A DNA stretch of 64,000 bases, taken from assembly GCA_031398975.1 (NCBI GenBank), contig JANNOI010000049.1:1-64000 (forward strand). Reading direction: 5' to 3'. Positions 47,142-55,548 of the stretch are shown piece after piece. The stretch is from JAKFWI01 sp031398975. GTDB taxonomy: Bacteria; Pseudomonadota; Alphaproteobacteria; Caulobacterales; Aquidulcibacteraceae. The stretch's first letter is position 1. Every line of letters begins with the position of its first letter. The position numbers and the translations under genes are program-made. Below the pieces are notes generated by a model that ran no database searches, was not told the DNA's origin, and was given only the letters and a program-made list of their open reading frames with translations.

Positions 47142-47909
47142 TCATAGGAGCGCGATGGCGGAAAGGTTGCGCCCGTAATCGGGCGCCCCCTCCCGCTGCG
47201 CGCGGCGATAGGAGAAGAAATCCTCCTCCGCGGTGAAAGTGTCCCGCCCCAGCACTTCCACGGCGCCGATTCCCGCGGCGCGCAGGCGCGCGCTGCAAAA
47301 GCCGGGCAGGTCGAAATGGGGCCGATCCGAGCCGCCGGGCCGGAAGAAGCGCGCGTTCGAGGTGTCGGCCGCGCGGAACGCGGCTTCGAAGTCGGGGCCG
47401 ACTTCGTAGCTTTCAGGGCCGATGGAGGGCCCGATCGCGGCCACGATCCGCGCGCGGACGCCCCCGGCCCGCTCCATCGCCGCCACCGTTTCCTCCAGCA
47501 CCCCGGCCAGCGCCCCGCGCCAGCCCGCATGCGCACACCCGATCACCCGCGCGTGCGGTTCGGCCAGCAGAACCGGCGCGCAATCGGCTGAAAGCGCCGC
47601 CAGCGCCAGGCCCGGCGCGGTGGTGACCAGCGCGTCCGCATCCGGGCGGGCCGCCGGAGGCGCTGCGATGAACGCCGCGCGGGAGGAATGCGTCTGGTGG
47701 GCGCTCACCAGTCGCTCGGGCGTCACCGTGAGCGCGGTCGCGATGCGGGCGCGATTGACCGCCACCTTTTCGGGATCGTCCCGCGATCCGGGGCCGGCGT
47801 TGAGACTGGCGTAAATTCCGCCAGACACCCCGCCGCGGCGCCCAAAAAACCCATGCGCGATACCAGGTATCTCGGAAAGGCGCGCAGAACGCGCGGACGG
47901 CGGAATCAT
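47142..47909 (-). CDS. pgeF: Peptidoglycan editing factor / multicopper-polyphenol-oxidase-like protein
   Basis: 255 residues of the YfiH/DUF152 (Cu-oxidase_4) family. The metal ligands are in place: SAHQTHSS (His near 75), LSADCAPVLL (Cys near 112) and GCAHAGWRGAL (His near 130); FGRRGGVSGGIYASLN near 23-38 is the family opening. E. coli YfiH/PgeF removes mis-incorporated amino acids from muropeptides. The ATG at 47907-47909 is preferred to earlier in-frame starts. Family placement is firm; the exact reaction is inferred. Confidence 0.92.
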   Translation of the reverse strand: MIPPSARSARLSEIPGIAHGFFGRRGGVSGGIYASLNAGPGSRDDPEKVAVNRARIATALTVTPERLVSAHQTHSSRAAFIAAPPAARPDADALVTTAPGLALAALSADCAPVLLAEPHARVIGCAHAGWRGALAGVLEETVAAMERAGGVRARIVAAIGPSIGPESYEVGPDFEAAFRAADTSNARFFRPGGSDRPHFDLPGFCSARLRAAGIGAVEVLGRDTFTAEEDFFSYRRAQREGAPDYGRNLSAIALL

Positions 47910-47980
47910 GGCTAGCACTCCCGCTTGTCTCGTACCATAAGCGTTGCGTTGCACAGCACGTGCGGACATCAAGCAGTCTT

Positions 47981-48007
47981 CGCCGGCGCCAGGCCGGCGT
48001 GCTTTTT
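47981..48007 (+). terminator. Orphan intrinsic terminator between divergent genes
   Basis: CGCCGGC (47981-47987) and GCCGGCG (47993-47999) form a perfect stem with loop GCCAG, followed by TGC and TTTTT (48003-48007). It points in the plus direction, yet no annotated plus-strand gene precedes it: pgeF reads away to the left. It could end a small RNA starting within 47910-47980 or act in the leader of the GMC gene. Confidence 0.65.
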
Positions 48008-48108
48008 GCGGGGGGCGGATGTGTCAAAGGGAGGGGCGCCGGTAACGCAGGCATAATGCGAGGGCGTGTCGGTTCGTTGCGAAGTTAGCGGGCGGGCGGC
48101 GGATAGCC

Positions 48109-49617
48109 GTGCGCCTCAGCCTGAGGCTTGAACTGGTGCTAACGGCTTTGACGTCCGGTTTCCGCGCGAAACCCGTTTACGATGTCGCCATCGTCGGCGC
48201 GGGCGCCGCCGGCATTACGCTCGCGACCACCCTGGCTGCGCAAGGGCGCTCCGTATTCCTGGCAGAGGGCGGGGGGCTTGAGTACAGCGCCCGGTCCCAG
48301 GCGCTTTACGAGGGCGCGGTCGAGGGCGATGCCTACCATCCCCTGTCGCTGATCCGGCTGCGCTATTTCGGCGGCACCACCAACCATTGGGGCGGCGTCT
48401 GCCGCCAATTGGAAACCTACGATTTCGAGCCGAAGGCCGGCAATCCGGACACCGGCTGGCCGATCCGCCGCAAGGATCTGGATCCGTTCGCCGCCGCGGC
48501 GCGGGCGATGCTCGGCATCGGGCCCTTCCCCGCTGATGTGATGCTGCCGCACACCGACCGCTTGGCCCAGACGTCCTGGATCTGGTCCGATCCGATGCGC
48601 TTCGGCCTGCGCTACCGCCGGACTTTGGCGGACGCCGCCAATGTCGACGTGCTGACGAACTGCAATCTGGTCGGCTTCCAGTATCGCGACGATCACGTGC
48701 AGGCGCTGCGCGTGCGCAATTGGGACGGCGTGGAACGCCTCATTTCGGCGCGGGCCTGCGTGCTCGCGTGCGGGGCGATGGAGAATGCGCGCGTGCTGCT
48801 GCTCGCCAACGCCGAATATCGCGGCGCGCTGGGCGATCAGGGCGGCGCGGTGGGGCGGTATTGGGCCGATCACCCCTTGTCCAACGCAGGCGCGTTCGTG
48901 GCGCTGAAGCCGGACCGCTTCCGCCCCGACGTGAGCGGCCACGAGGTCGTCTGGCGCCCGACCCGCAAAGTGCTGGAAAGCGACAGGACGCTGAACGCCT
49001 GCGTGCGGTTGTGGCCGTCCGACGCCGCGCCCCGCCAATTCCTGAAAGACCTGCTGTGCGCCGCCCCGGCCCTGCTGGACACGGTGGAGCAGGCGCTGGG
49101 ACGGCGGCTTTACTGCGCGCTGGCCGGCATGGAAGTGCAATGGGAGCAATCGCCGACGCCGAGCAACCGGCTGACGCTCCACCCGACGCTGCGCGACGAA
49201 TTCGGCCAGCAGCGCCTGCTGCTGAAATCGCGGCGCACCCCGCTCGACCGGCGCACTGCGCAGGTGGCGGTGCGGGAGGTCGCCCGCTATCTGGCGCAGC
49301 AGAATAGCGGCCGGGTCAAGCTCGACGATTGGATCCTGCGCGACAGCGCGCCCTATCCCGGCCAGCCGATCTCGACCATGCACCCGATGGGGGGAACCCG
49401 CATGTCGGAAACCCCCGCCCGCGGCGTGGTGGACCGCGATTGCAAGGTGTTCGGAGTTAAAAACCTCTATGTCGCCGGCGCCAGCGTCTTCCCGTCCGGG
49501 GGCTTCGCGAACCCGACCTATACGATCGTGCAATTGGCGGTCCGCCTCGCCCACCACCTGAACGCGCGCCTGCAGGCGGCGCCGGTCGTCAGCGCGGCGT
49601 TCACCCGGCCGGGCTGA
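48109..49617 (+). CDS. GMC-type FAD oxidoreductase
   Basis: 502 residues. FAD motif VGAGAAGITLATTLAAQG near 30-47, RYFGGTTNHWGGVCRQLE near 86-103 (typical of sugar/choline-type GMC proteins), ACGAMENARVLL near 221 and the C-terminal HPMGGTRMSETP near 424 with the catalytic His; then NPTYTIVQLAVRLA. It likely oxidises an alcohol or sugar. The start is a GTG at 48109; a short hydrophobic-basic head precedes the FAD motif. The stop overlaps the convergent galE by 17 bp. The gap 47910-48108 holds the orphan terminator. Confidence 0.87.
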   Translation: MRLSLRLELVLTALTSGFRAKPVYDVAIVGAGAAGITLATTLAAQGRSVFLAEGGGLEYSARSQALYEGAVEGDAYHPLSLIRLRYFGGTTNHWGGVCRQLETYDFEPKAGNPDTGWPIRRKDLDPFAAAARAMLGIGPFPADVMLPHTDRLAQTSWIWSDPMRFGLRYRRTLADAANVDVLTNCNLVGFQYRDDHVQALRVRNWDGVERLISARACVLACGAMENARVLLLANAEYRGALGDQGGAVGRYWADHPLSNAGAFVALKPDRFRPDVSGHEVVWRPTRKVLESDRTLNACVRLWPSDAAPRQFLKDLLCAAPALLDTVEQALGRRLYCALAGMEVQWEQSPTPSNRLTLHPTLRDEFGQQRLLLKSRRTPLDRRTAQVAVREVARYLAQQNSGRVKLDDWILRDSAPYPGQPISTMHPMGGTRMSETPARGVVDRDCKVFGVKNLYVAGASVFPSGGFANPTYTIVQLAVRLAHHLNARLQAAPVVSAAFTRPG

Positions 49618-50629
49618 GGGAGGCCTGAGCCCCGGGGGCGGGGAACAGGGCGGGCTCGATCTCGCTGTGCCAGCGCCAGGCGTCCGCGATGATCTGGCCG
49701 ATGCTGCGCGTGGGCCGCCAGCCGAGCGTGCGCGCGGCCTTTGAGGCGTCCGCCACCAGAGCGGGGGCGTCCCCCGGCCGGCGCGGGGCGAGCGCGGCGG
49801 GCACGGCCCGCCCCGTCGCCGTCTCGATCGCGGCGAGCAATTCCTTTACCGTCACCCCCTGGCCGGTGCCCAGATTGAAGGCGTCTCCGGGCGCGCCCGC
49901 CAGCAGGCGGGCGAGCGCGGCGCGGTGGGCGTCCGCAAGATCGAGCACGTGCACGTAATCGCGCACGCAGGTGCCGTCGCGGGTGTCGTAATCGTCGCCG
50001 AAGATGGAAAAGCCCGGCCGGCGGCCCAGGAGCGGAAACAGCGCCAGTGGGATCGCGTGGGTCTCGGGATCGTGCCGCTCGCCCAAGCCCGCCTCGGGCG
50101 CGGCGCCGGCGGCGTTGAAATAGCGCAGCAAAGCCGCGCGCAGCCCGTACGCCGCGCTGAAATCGAGGATCGCCCGCTCCGCCGCCAGCTTGGTCCAGCC
50201 ATAGGGGGAGAGCGGCCATTGCGGATGGGCCTCGTCCATCGCGATGGCGCGCGGGGCGCCATAGGTGGCGCAAGTGGAGGAGAAGACCAGCGCCTTGACC
50301 CCATGGGCGCGCATAGTCTCCAGCACGGTAAGGACGCCGCGGACGTTGACGTCATAGAACGCCGCCGGCTCCCGCACCGAGACGCCCACCTCGATCAGGG
50401 CCGCGAAATGCATCACCGCGGCGGGCTTGTGGGCGGAAAACACCGCGTCCAGCCGGGCGCGGTCGCGGATGTCGCCCTGCTCGAACGCGCCGAAGCGGGC
50501 GAACGCCCGGTGGCCGTTGGAGAGATCGTCGTACACCACCACCCGGTAGCCGGCCTCGGCCAGCGTCATGGCGGCGTGGCTCCCCACATAGCCCGCCCCC
50601 CCGGTCACCAGCACTGTTTCCCCTGTCAT
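49601..50629 (-). CDS. galE: UDP-glucose 4-epimerase
   Basis: 342 residues of the extended SDR family. NAD motif VTGGAGYVGSHAA near 8-20; the catalytic SSTCATYG near 116-123 (Ser/Thr) and SPYGWTKLAAE near 140-150 (Tyr and Lys); LRYFNAAGAAPEAGLGERHD near 165-184 and VRDYVHVLDLADAH near 222 are GalE blocks. It interconverts UDP-glucose and UDP-galactose and would supply sugars to the envelope glycans of the 29-34 kb cluster. Convergent with the GMC gene, overlapping 17 bp. Confidence 0.93.
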   Translation of the reverse strand: MTGETVLVTGGAGYVGSHAAMTLAEAGYRVVVYDDLSNGHRAFARFGAFEQGDIRDRARLDAVFSAHKPAAVMHFAALIEVGVSVREPAAFYDVNVRGVLTVLETMRAHGVKALVFSSTCATYGAPRAIAMDEAHPQWPLSPYGWTKLAAERAILDFSAAYGLRAALLRYFNAAGAAPEAGLGERHDPETHAIPLALFPLLGRRPGFSIFGDDYDTRDGTCVRDYVHVLDLADAHRAALARLLAGAPGDAFNLGTGQGVTVKELLAAIETATGRAVPAALAPRRPGDAPALVADASKAARTLGWRPTRSIGQIIADAWRWHSEIEPALFPAPGAQASLSPAG

Positions 50630-50726
50630 CCCGGCCCCCTACACCCTGTCTTACGGACCGCTTCTGATGGAAAACCGGGTAGCATTATGACCGGAGCGGC
50701 GCGAAAGGGGCGAGCTAGGATTACGC

Positions 50727-51710
50727 ATGGCCGACGAAAAAGGTTCTGCACGCGAAACGATCGCCGCCGGGCGCGCCGCGATCGAGGCGGAGGCCGAGGC
50801 GCTGCACGCGCTGGCGGCGGCGCTGGAGGGGCCTCTGGGCGCCGCATTCGCCCGCGCCACGGCCACGCTGGCGCGCGCGCGGGGGCGGGTGATCGTCACC
50901 GGGATGGGCAAGTCCGGCCATATCGCCCGCAAGATCGCGGCGACCCTTTCCTCCACCGGCCGGCCCGCGCTGTTCGTCCATCCCGCCGAGGCGAGCCATG
51001 GCGATTTGGGCATGATCACGCCGGAGGATTGCGTGCTCGCCTTGTCCCGCAGCGGGGAAAGCGCGGAGCTCTCCGACATCCTGCACCATTGCCGGCGGCT
51101 GAAAATCCCGCTGATCGCCATCACGTTCGGGACCCTGAGCACGCTGGCCAAGGCGGCCGACATCGTGCTCGCCCTGCCTGATCGGGGGGAAGCGAGCGAG
51201 GCGGCCCCCGCGCCCACCATCTCCACCACGATGAGCCTCGCCATCGGCGACGCGCTGGCGATCGCGCTCTTGGGCGCGGCGGGCTTCACCGCCCGCGATT
51301 TCCGGGCCATCCATCCGGGCGGCAAGCTCGGGGCGTTGCTGAAGCATGTGCGCGACATCATGCGGACGGGCGAGGCCATGCCGCTCGCGCCCCCGGACCT
51401 GCCGGTCCCCGACATGCTTTCGCTGATGAGCGAGCGAGGCCTGGGCGTGGTGGGCGTGGTGGAGGAGGGGCTCCTGATCGGGGTGGTGACCGACGGGGAT
51501 CTGCGCCGGCGCCTGCGGGCCGAGAGCTTCACTGACGTCGCCCGCGCTTTGATGAGCCTCAATCCCAAAACGATCTCCCCGGACGCCTCCCTCGCCGACG
51601 CGCTGACGCTGCTCAACGAGGCCAAGATCACGATGGTCTTCGCGGTTGAACAGGGGCGGCCCGTGGGCGTCGTGCATCTGCACGATCTGCTCGCCGCCGG
51701 GGTGCGCTGA
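50727..51710 (+). CDS. kdsD: Arabinose-5-phosphate isomerase (KdsD/KpsF type)
   Basis: 327 residues. The SIS sugar-isomerase domain (about 38-170) has VTGMGKSGHIARKIAATLSS, PAEASHGDLGMI and LSRSGESAEL; two CBS domains follow (about 205-327), for example LGVVGVVEEGLLIGVVTDGD and ITMVFAVEQGRPVGVVHLHD. The enzyme converts ribulose-5-phosphate to arabinose-5-phosphate, the first step to KDO in LPS. KDO synthesis genes are not in the window. Follows galE divergently, with ~97 bp between. Confidence 0.93.
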   Translation: MADEKGSARETIAAGRAAIEAEAEALHALAAALEGPLGAAFARATATLARARGRVIVTGMGKSGHIARKIAATLSSTGRPALFVHPAEASHGDLGMITPEDCVLALSRSGESAELSDILHHCRRLKIPLIAITFGTLSTLAKAADIVLALPDRGEASEAAPAPTISTTMSLAIGDALAIALLGAAGFTARDFRAIHPGGKLGALLKHVRDIMRTGEAMPLAPPDLPVPDMLSLMSERGLGVVGVVEEGLLIGVVTDGDLRRRLRAESFTDVARALMSLNPKTISPDASLADALTLLNEAKITMVFAVEQGRPVGVVHLHDLLAAGVR

Positions 51711-51823
51711 GGTTTTGCCGGGCGCCATAACCGGGGTTAACTTTCCCCCTAAACGGGAACGCCGGCGGGAACGGGAAGAGCGTACGCGCGGTTGAAGGGC
51801 ACACTTCCAGGGTCGGAGGGTGC

Positions 51824-52600
51824 ATGTCTATCGCACTATCGCCCCGGGGCGCGGCGGCCGAATTCGCGCAGTTTCGCGCTTTCCTGTTCATCGCCGGGCT
51901 GGCCGGAGGCTGCGCCTACATCGCCGCGCACGAGCGCGCGCGCGCGCCCGTCGCGGCGGCCAGCGAGGCCCGCGCGCCTGCCCGCCCGGAGGCGTCTGCG
52001 CGCGACAAGGCCCTGGCCGGCGTGCGGGGGGAATTGCAGGCGATCGAGCGCGGCATCGATCTGCGGGCGCTGCACGCCGATAAAGACACGGCGCGGCTGG
52101 GCGCCGGCCTGTTCAGCGCGTGGCGGGGGCTGCTCGCGAACGCCCATACCTACGCCCTGCTCCCGGAGGAGGCGGGCGCGGTGGCGGCTTTCGCCCGCGC
52201 GGTCGATCGCCTGGAAGACGAACACATGCCCGTTTTTCGCCGCCGCTATTGTGCGGACATGAGCCGCATGCTCGCCCCCGCGGGCCTCGCCTGCCGCACC
52301 GGGGGAGAGCAGGCGGAGCGCATCGTGTTCACCGGCGCGGTGCTGGCCTCGGCGGAAGCGCGCAAGGCGCTGGAGCGGCGCATGACCGCAGACCGCGCCC
52401 TGCTGGGCTATCGCGCGGCAGTGTTTGAAGCGGGGGCGACGCCGCCCCCGCCGCCGCCCGCGCCGGTTCCTGAGGATAGCGATCCTGTTCCCGAGAGCCG
52501 CGTTCCCGAGAAGGGCGGGGACCCGCCCGCGCCTGTGCTGGCGACCGCCGCGCAGGCCTTGCCGGCGGAGCAAAGTCTCGCGCCCGCGCAAACCTACTGA
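51824..52600 (+). CDS. Hypothetical membrane-anchored protein with Pro-rich tail
   Basis: 258 residues. A hydrophobic segment at ~18-36 (FRAFLFIAGLAGGCAYIAA) could be a signal anchor. The middle is Ala/Arg/Glu-rich helical (ARDKALAGVRGELQAIERGI, residues ~58-77) with two cysteines (YCADM, LACRTGG) near 142-160. The C-terminal ~55 residues are rich in Pro and Ala, likely disordered. No family recognised. Hairpin after the stop. Convergent with hsp20. Confidence 0.65.
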   Translation: MSIALSPRGAAAEFAQFRAFLFIAGLAGGCAYIAAHERARAPVAAASEARAPARPEASARDKALAGVRGELQAIERGIDLRALHADKDTARLGAGLFSAWRGLLANAHTYALLPEEAGAVAAFARAVDRLEDEHMPVFRRRYCADMSRMLAPAGLACRTGGEQAERIVFTGAVLASAEARKALERRMTADRALLGYRAAVFEAGATPPPPPPAPVPEDSDPVPESRVPEKGGDPPAPVLATAAQALPAEQSLAPAQTY

Positions 52601-52607
52601 CACGCAA

Positions 52608-52638
52608 AAGCGGCGCGCCGATCGCCAGCGCGCCGCTT
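52608..52638. terminator. 11-bp hairpin between convergent genes
   Basis: AAGCGGCGCGC (52608-52618) pairs perfectly with GCGCGCCGCTT (52628-52638) around a 9-base loop; AAAA precedes it on the plus strand, so in the minus direction a T run follows the stem. It may therefore stop the hsp20 transcript (minus) and close the hypothetical gene on the plus side. Confidence 0.6.
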
Positions 52639-52701
52639 CCGGGATCTGACAGAAGTTAGACTTGCTTACCGATGTGATCGCTCACCCGGGAGCGGCCGGA
52701 C

Positions 52702-53169
52702 TCAAGCGGCTTCGACCACTCTCGCCTTCGGCTTTTCCGCGGCGACGGCGCCGGCGCCGATGGTGATCTTGCGGGGCCGCAGCGTCTCGGGCAGCTCCCG
52801 CACGAGGTCGATCGTCAGCAAGCCGTTTTGCAGCACCGCACCGGTCACGCGCACATGGTCAGCGAGGCTAAAGCGGCGCTCGAACCCACGCTCGGCGATG
52901 CCGCGATGCAGATATTGGCGCTGCTCCTCGCCCGGCTGCTTGCGGCCGGAGACGGTAAGCACGCCTTCCTTGAACTCGATATCGAGATCAGCGTCGGTGA
53001 AGCCCGCGACTGCAAGCTCGATGCGGAACGCGTCTTCGCCCAGGCGCTCGATGTTGAAAGGCGGGTAGCCGGGCCCGGCGTCGAGGCGCATCGCCTGGTC
53101 GATCAGGGTGTTGATGCGGTCAAACCCGACGAGGGTGCGGTACAGGGGGGAAAGATCTACGCTGCTCAT
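52702..53169 (-). CDS. Small heat-shock protein, Hsp20/IbpA family
   Basis: 155 residues. A variable N-terminus with PLYRTLVGFDRINTLIDQAM precedes the alpha-crystallin domain (about 38-130): YPPFNIERLGEDAFRIELAV, FKEGVLTVSGRK and RGIAERGFERRFSLADHV, then ENGL-like QNGLLTIDL. The C-terminal RPRKITIG holds the I-x-I/V oligomer motif. A holdase chaperone. AGGAGG precedes the ATG. In the 5' region (53170-53260) a CCCCGG/CCGGGG hairpin and a small ATGTC/GACAT hairpin around the ribosome site could serve as thermosensors. Confidence 0.93.
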   Translation of the reverse strand: MSSVDLSPLYRTLVGFDRINTLIDQAMRLDAGPGYPPFNIERLGEDAFRIELAVAGFTDADLDIEFKEGVLTVSGRKQPGEEQRQYLHRGIAERGFERRFSLADHVRVTGAVLQNGLLTIDLVRELPETLRPRKITIGAGAVAAEKPKARVVEAA

Positions 53170-53350
53170 CTCATGTCCTCCTAAGCGACATCAAACGCCC
53201 CGGATCAGCCGGGGACGGAACGGAGAGGGCCCCTTGCGGCGGCTCTCTCATGCGGCCCTCAACGGCGCCGCAAGCAAGATTTGGGAAGCGCGCGCGGGGG
53301 TTCAAGCCTGGCGTTTTGACTCTCGCGGCAGCTGCGGCTACCGCTCCTTT

Positions 53351-54241
53351 ATGGCGCGTTCCTTGTCCAAATGCGTGTCGGCCCTGCTCGTGCTGGCGCT
53401 GTGCGCGGCCTGCGCGCCCGAGCAGAAGCCCGCCCCAGAAGCGCCCGCCGCGGCGCCTGCGCCGGAGGGCTCGCTCGCCTGGGCCGCCGCCGGCGCCTGG
53501 CGCCTCGAGCCCGAGCGCGACCGCTGGCGCCACCCGGTCGAAACCTTGACCTTCTTCGGCATCACCCCGTCCTCGGTGGTGGTGGAGGTGTTTCCCGGTC
53601 GCGGCTGGTATACGGCCGTGCTTGCGCCCTATCTCGGGGCCGGGGGCGGCAAGCTTTACGCCGCCACGTTCGACCCCTTGCGCGCCAGCGACGCGCAGAT
53701 GGCCACGCTCGCCGAATACAAAGCCCGGTTCGCGGCCGTGCCGCATGCGGGGGAGGTGATCGCGGTCACGGTGCTTTCGCCCGAGCGGCAGGAGATCGCC
53801 CCCGACGGGACGGCCGATCTCGTCCTCGTGATGCGCAACGTGCACACCCTGATGGCGGAGGGCTTCGCGGAGAAAGCGTTCGCGTCGTTTTACCGGGCGC
53901 TGAAGCCGGGCGGCGTGCTGGGGGTGGAGCAGCACCGCGCGCGCTCCACGGGGCTGCAGGACCCTCAGGCGGGGGCAGGCTATGTGCAGGAAGCCTACGT
54001 GAAGCAGCTCGCGGCGGAGGCGGGTTTCGTGTTCGTCGGGTCCTCCGAGATCAACGCCAACGCCAAGGACACCAAGGACCATCCGTTCGGCGTCTGGACG
54101 CTGCCGCCGGTGCTGCGCACCGCGCCCCTGGGGCTCGCGCCGGACCCCGATTTCGACACGAAGCCCTATGAGGCCATCGGCGAGAGCGACCGGATGACGC
54201 TGAAATTCCAGAAGCCCCCCGCCACGCGCCCCACGCGATGA
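53351..54241 (+). CDS. Lipoprotein with class I methyltransferase-like fold
   Basis: 296 residues from the ATG at 53351, chosen because it opens a lipoprotein signal (MARSLSKCVSALLVLALCAA, Cys next; lipobox CAAC). The rest resembles exported predicted methyltransferases: VVEVFPGRGWYTAVLAPYLG near 78-97 replaces the usual SAM loop, DLVLVMRNVHTL near 156 and LKPGGVLGVEQH near 184 match post-motif strands. A SAM-using enzyme outside the cytosol would be unexpected, so the true role is unclear. ATGA overlap with the RNase T2 gene. Confidence 0.78.
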   Translation: MARSLSKCVSALLVLALCAACAPEQKPAPEAPAAAPAPEGSLAWAAAGAWRLEPERDRWRHPVETLTFFGITPSSVVVEVFPGRGWYTAVLAPYLGAGGGKLYAATFDPLRASDAQMATLAEYKARFAAVPHAGEVIAVTVLSPERQEIAPDGTADLVLVMRNVHTLMAEGFAEKAFASFYRALKPGGVLGVEQHRARSTGLQDPQAGAGYVQEAYVKQLAAEAGFVFVGSSEINANAKDTKDHPFGVWTLPPVLRTAPLGLAPDPDFDTKPYEAIGESDRMTLKFQKPPATRPTR

Positions 54242-54939
54242 GGCGCGCGGTCCGGGCCCTGGCGCTGGCGGCTGCGGTCTGGGCCGGCTGCTGGGCGGCG
54301 CCTGTCCACGCCCAGTCGGGCGCCCCCGCGCAACGGCGCCCCGACGTGGCCGGCGCGTTCGATTATTACCTCCTCGCTCTGTCCTGGAGCCCAAGCTTCT
54401 GCGCCTTGCCCGGCATGGCCGCGCGCGAGCCGCGCCAGTGCGGGGCCGATAGGCGCTATTCCTTCATCGTCCATGGCCTGTGGCCCCAATATGAGCGCGG
54501 CTGGCCGGCCCGCTGCGCCACCACCCAGCCGCGCGACGTGGCTCCCGCCTTGGTCGCCAAGCAGCTCGATCTGATGCCCTCCCCGAAGCTCGTGGAAAAC
54601 CAGTGGGACCGCCACGGCGTGTGCTCCGGCCTCTCCCCGGAGGCCTATTTCAACGAGACGCGGCGCCTGCGCGCCAAGATCGTCATTCCCGCGGCGTTCG
54701 TGAACCCTGCCGCGCCCGTGACGCTCACCCCGGCCGCGGTGCGCGCGGCTTTCGTCAAGGCCAATCCGGGGCTCCCGCCCACCGGCCTGGTGCTGAGCTG
54801 CGAGCGCACGCGCCTGCGGGAGGTGCGGGTGTGCTTCACGCGCGCGGGCGCGGTGCGCGCCTGCGGCGCCTCGGTGCGGGACCGGTGCGAGGCGCCCAAG
54901 GTGACGCTGCCACCGGTGCGCCCGGCCGGCCCCGCATGA
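54238..54939 (+). CDS. Ribonuclease T2 family protein, exported
   Basis: 233 residues with a signal peptide ending at VHAQSG (~residues 1-26). CAS1 is FIVHGLWPQ (catalytic His79) and CAS2 is QWDRHGVCSG (His126). Cys pairs at 55, 68, 93 and 129 fit the family's disulfides. The usual CAS2 glutamate (E-W-x-K-H) is a Gln here (Q122). It would degrade RNA in the periplasm or outside. It overlaps both neighbours by 4 bp, so it is translated as part of a trio. Confidence 0.9.
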   Translation: MRRAVRALALAAAVWAGCWAAPVHAQSGAPAQRRPDVAGAFDYYLLALSWSPSFCALPGMAAREPRQCGADRRYSFIVHGLWPQYERGWPARCATTQPRDVAPALVAKQLDLMPSPKLVENQWDRHGVCSGLSPEAYFNETRRLRAKIVIPAAFVNPAAPVTLTPAAVRAAFVKANPGLPPTGLVLSCERTRLREVRVCFTRAGAVRACGASVRDRCEAPKVTLPPVRPAGPA

Positions 54940-55472
54940 GCGCGGAGCGCCCGCTGGTGGTCGATCTCGACGGCGCGCTGGTCCTCGGGGAAACCTCGCT
55001 GCAGAGCGCAGCCGAGGCTTTGGCGCGGTCGCCCTGGGAGGCGGGGCGGGGGCTCGCGGCGCTGGGCCTCGGGCGGGCGGCGGCCAAGCGGCGGTTCGCA
55101 GCGCGCGCCTGCCCCGATCCCAAGCGCTTGCGCTTCCGGCGCGCGCTTGTGGTTTGGCTTGAGGGGCAAGCCCAGGCGGGGCGGGCGCTACATCTGGTAA
55201 CCGGCGCCGATCAGGCGGTCGCCTCCGCGGTGGCGGCCCATTTCGGGTGGTTTTCGAGCGCGCGCGGCAGCGACGGGCTGGTCAATCTGAAAGGGCGCCT
55301 GAAGCTCGCCTGGCTCGATGCGCGGTTTCCGGGGGGCTTCGATTATGCGGGCGATGCGCGCGCGGACCGGGTGATCTGGCGGGCGCAGCGGCGGGCGATC
55401 CTGGTGGGTCCGGCGGCGGCGTTTTCCGAGGCGCTGCAACGCGAAGGCGTGGCCATTCTGGCGACGTTTTGA
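54936..55472 (+). CDS. Stand-alone HAD-like phosphatase domain (similar to the HAD part of UbiA fusions)
   Basis: 178 residues. PLVVDLDGALV near 5-15 (DxDG motif, with Ala in place of the usual Thr), HLVTGADQAVASAVAAHFG near 80-98 (motif II region), NLKGRLKLAWL near 112 (Lys) and YAGDARADRVIW near 133 (DxxxD). Sequences like this usually form the N-terminal half of HAD-UbiA fusion proteins in polyprenyl transfer; here it ends without any UbiA part. The ATG overlaps the RNase T2 stop. Function unknown. Confidence 0.75.
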   Translation: MSAERPLVVDLDGALVLGETSLQSAAEALARSPWEAGRGLAALGLGRAAAKRRFAARACPDPKRLRFRRALVVWLEGQAQAGRALHLVTGADQAVASAVAAHFGWFSSARGSDGLVNLKGRLKLAWLDARFPGGFDYAGDARADRVIWRAQRRAILVGPAAAFSEALQREGVAILATF

Positions 55473-55548
55473 GCCCCCGCGCGCTATCCCCTCCCTTGCG
55501 CTTTGCGCGCGCTTCCCCCTCTATGAGCCGCCATCGAGGAGGAATGCG

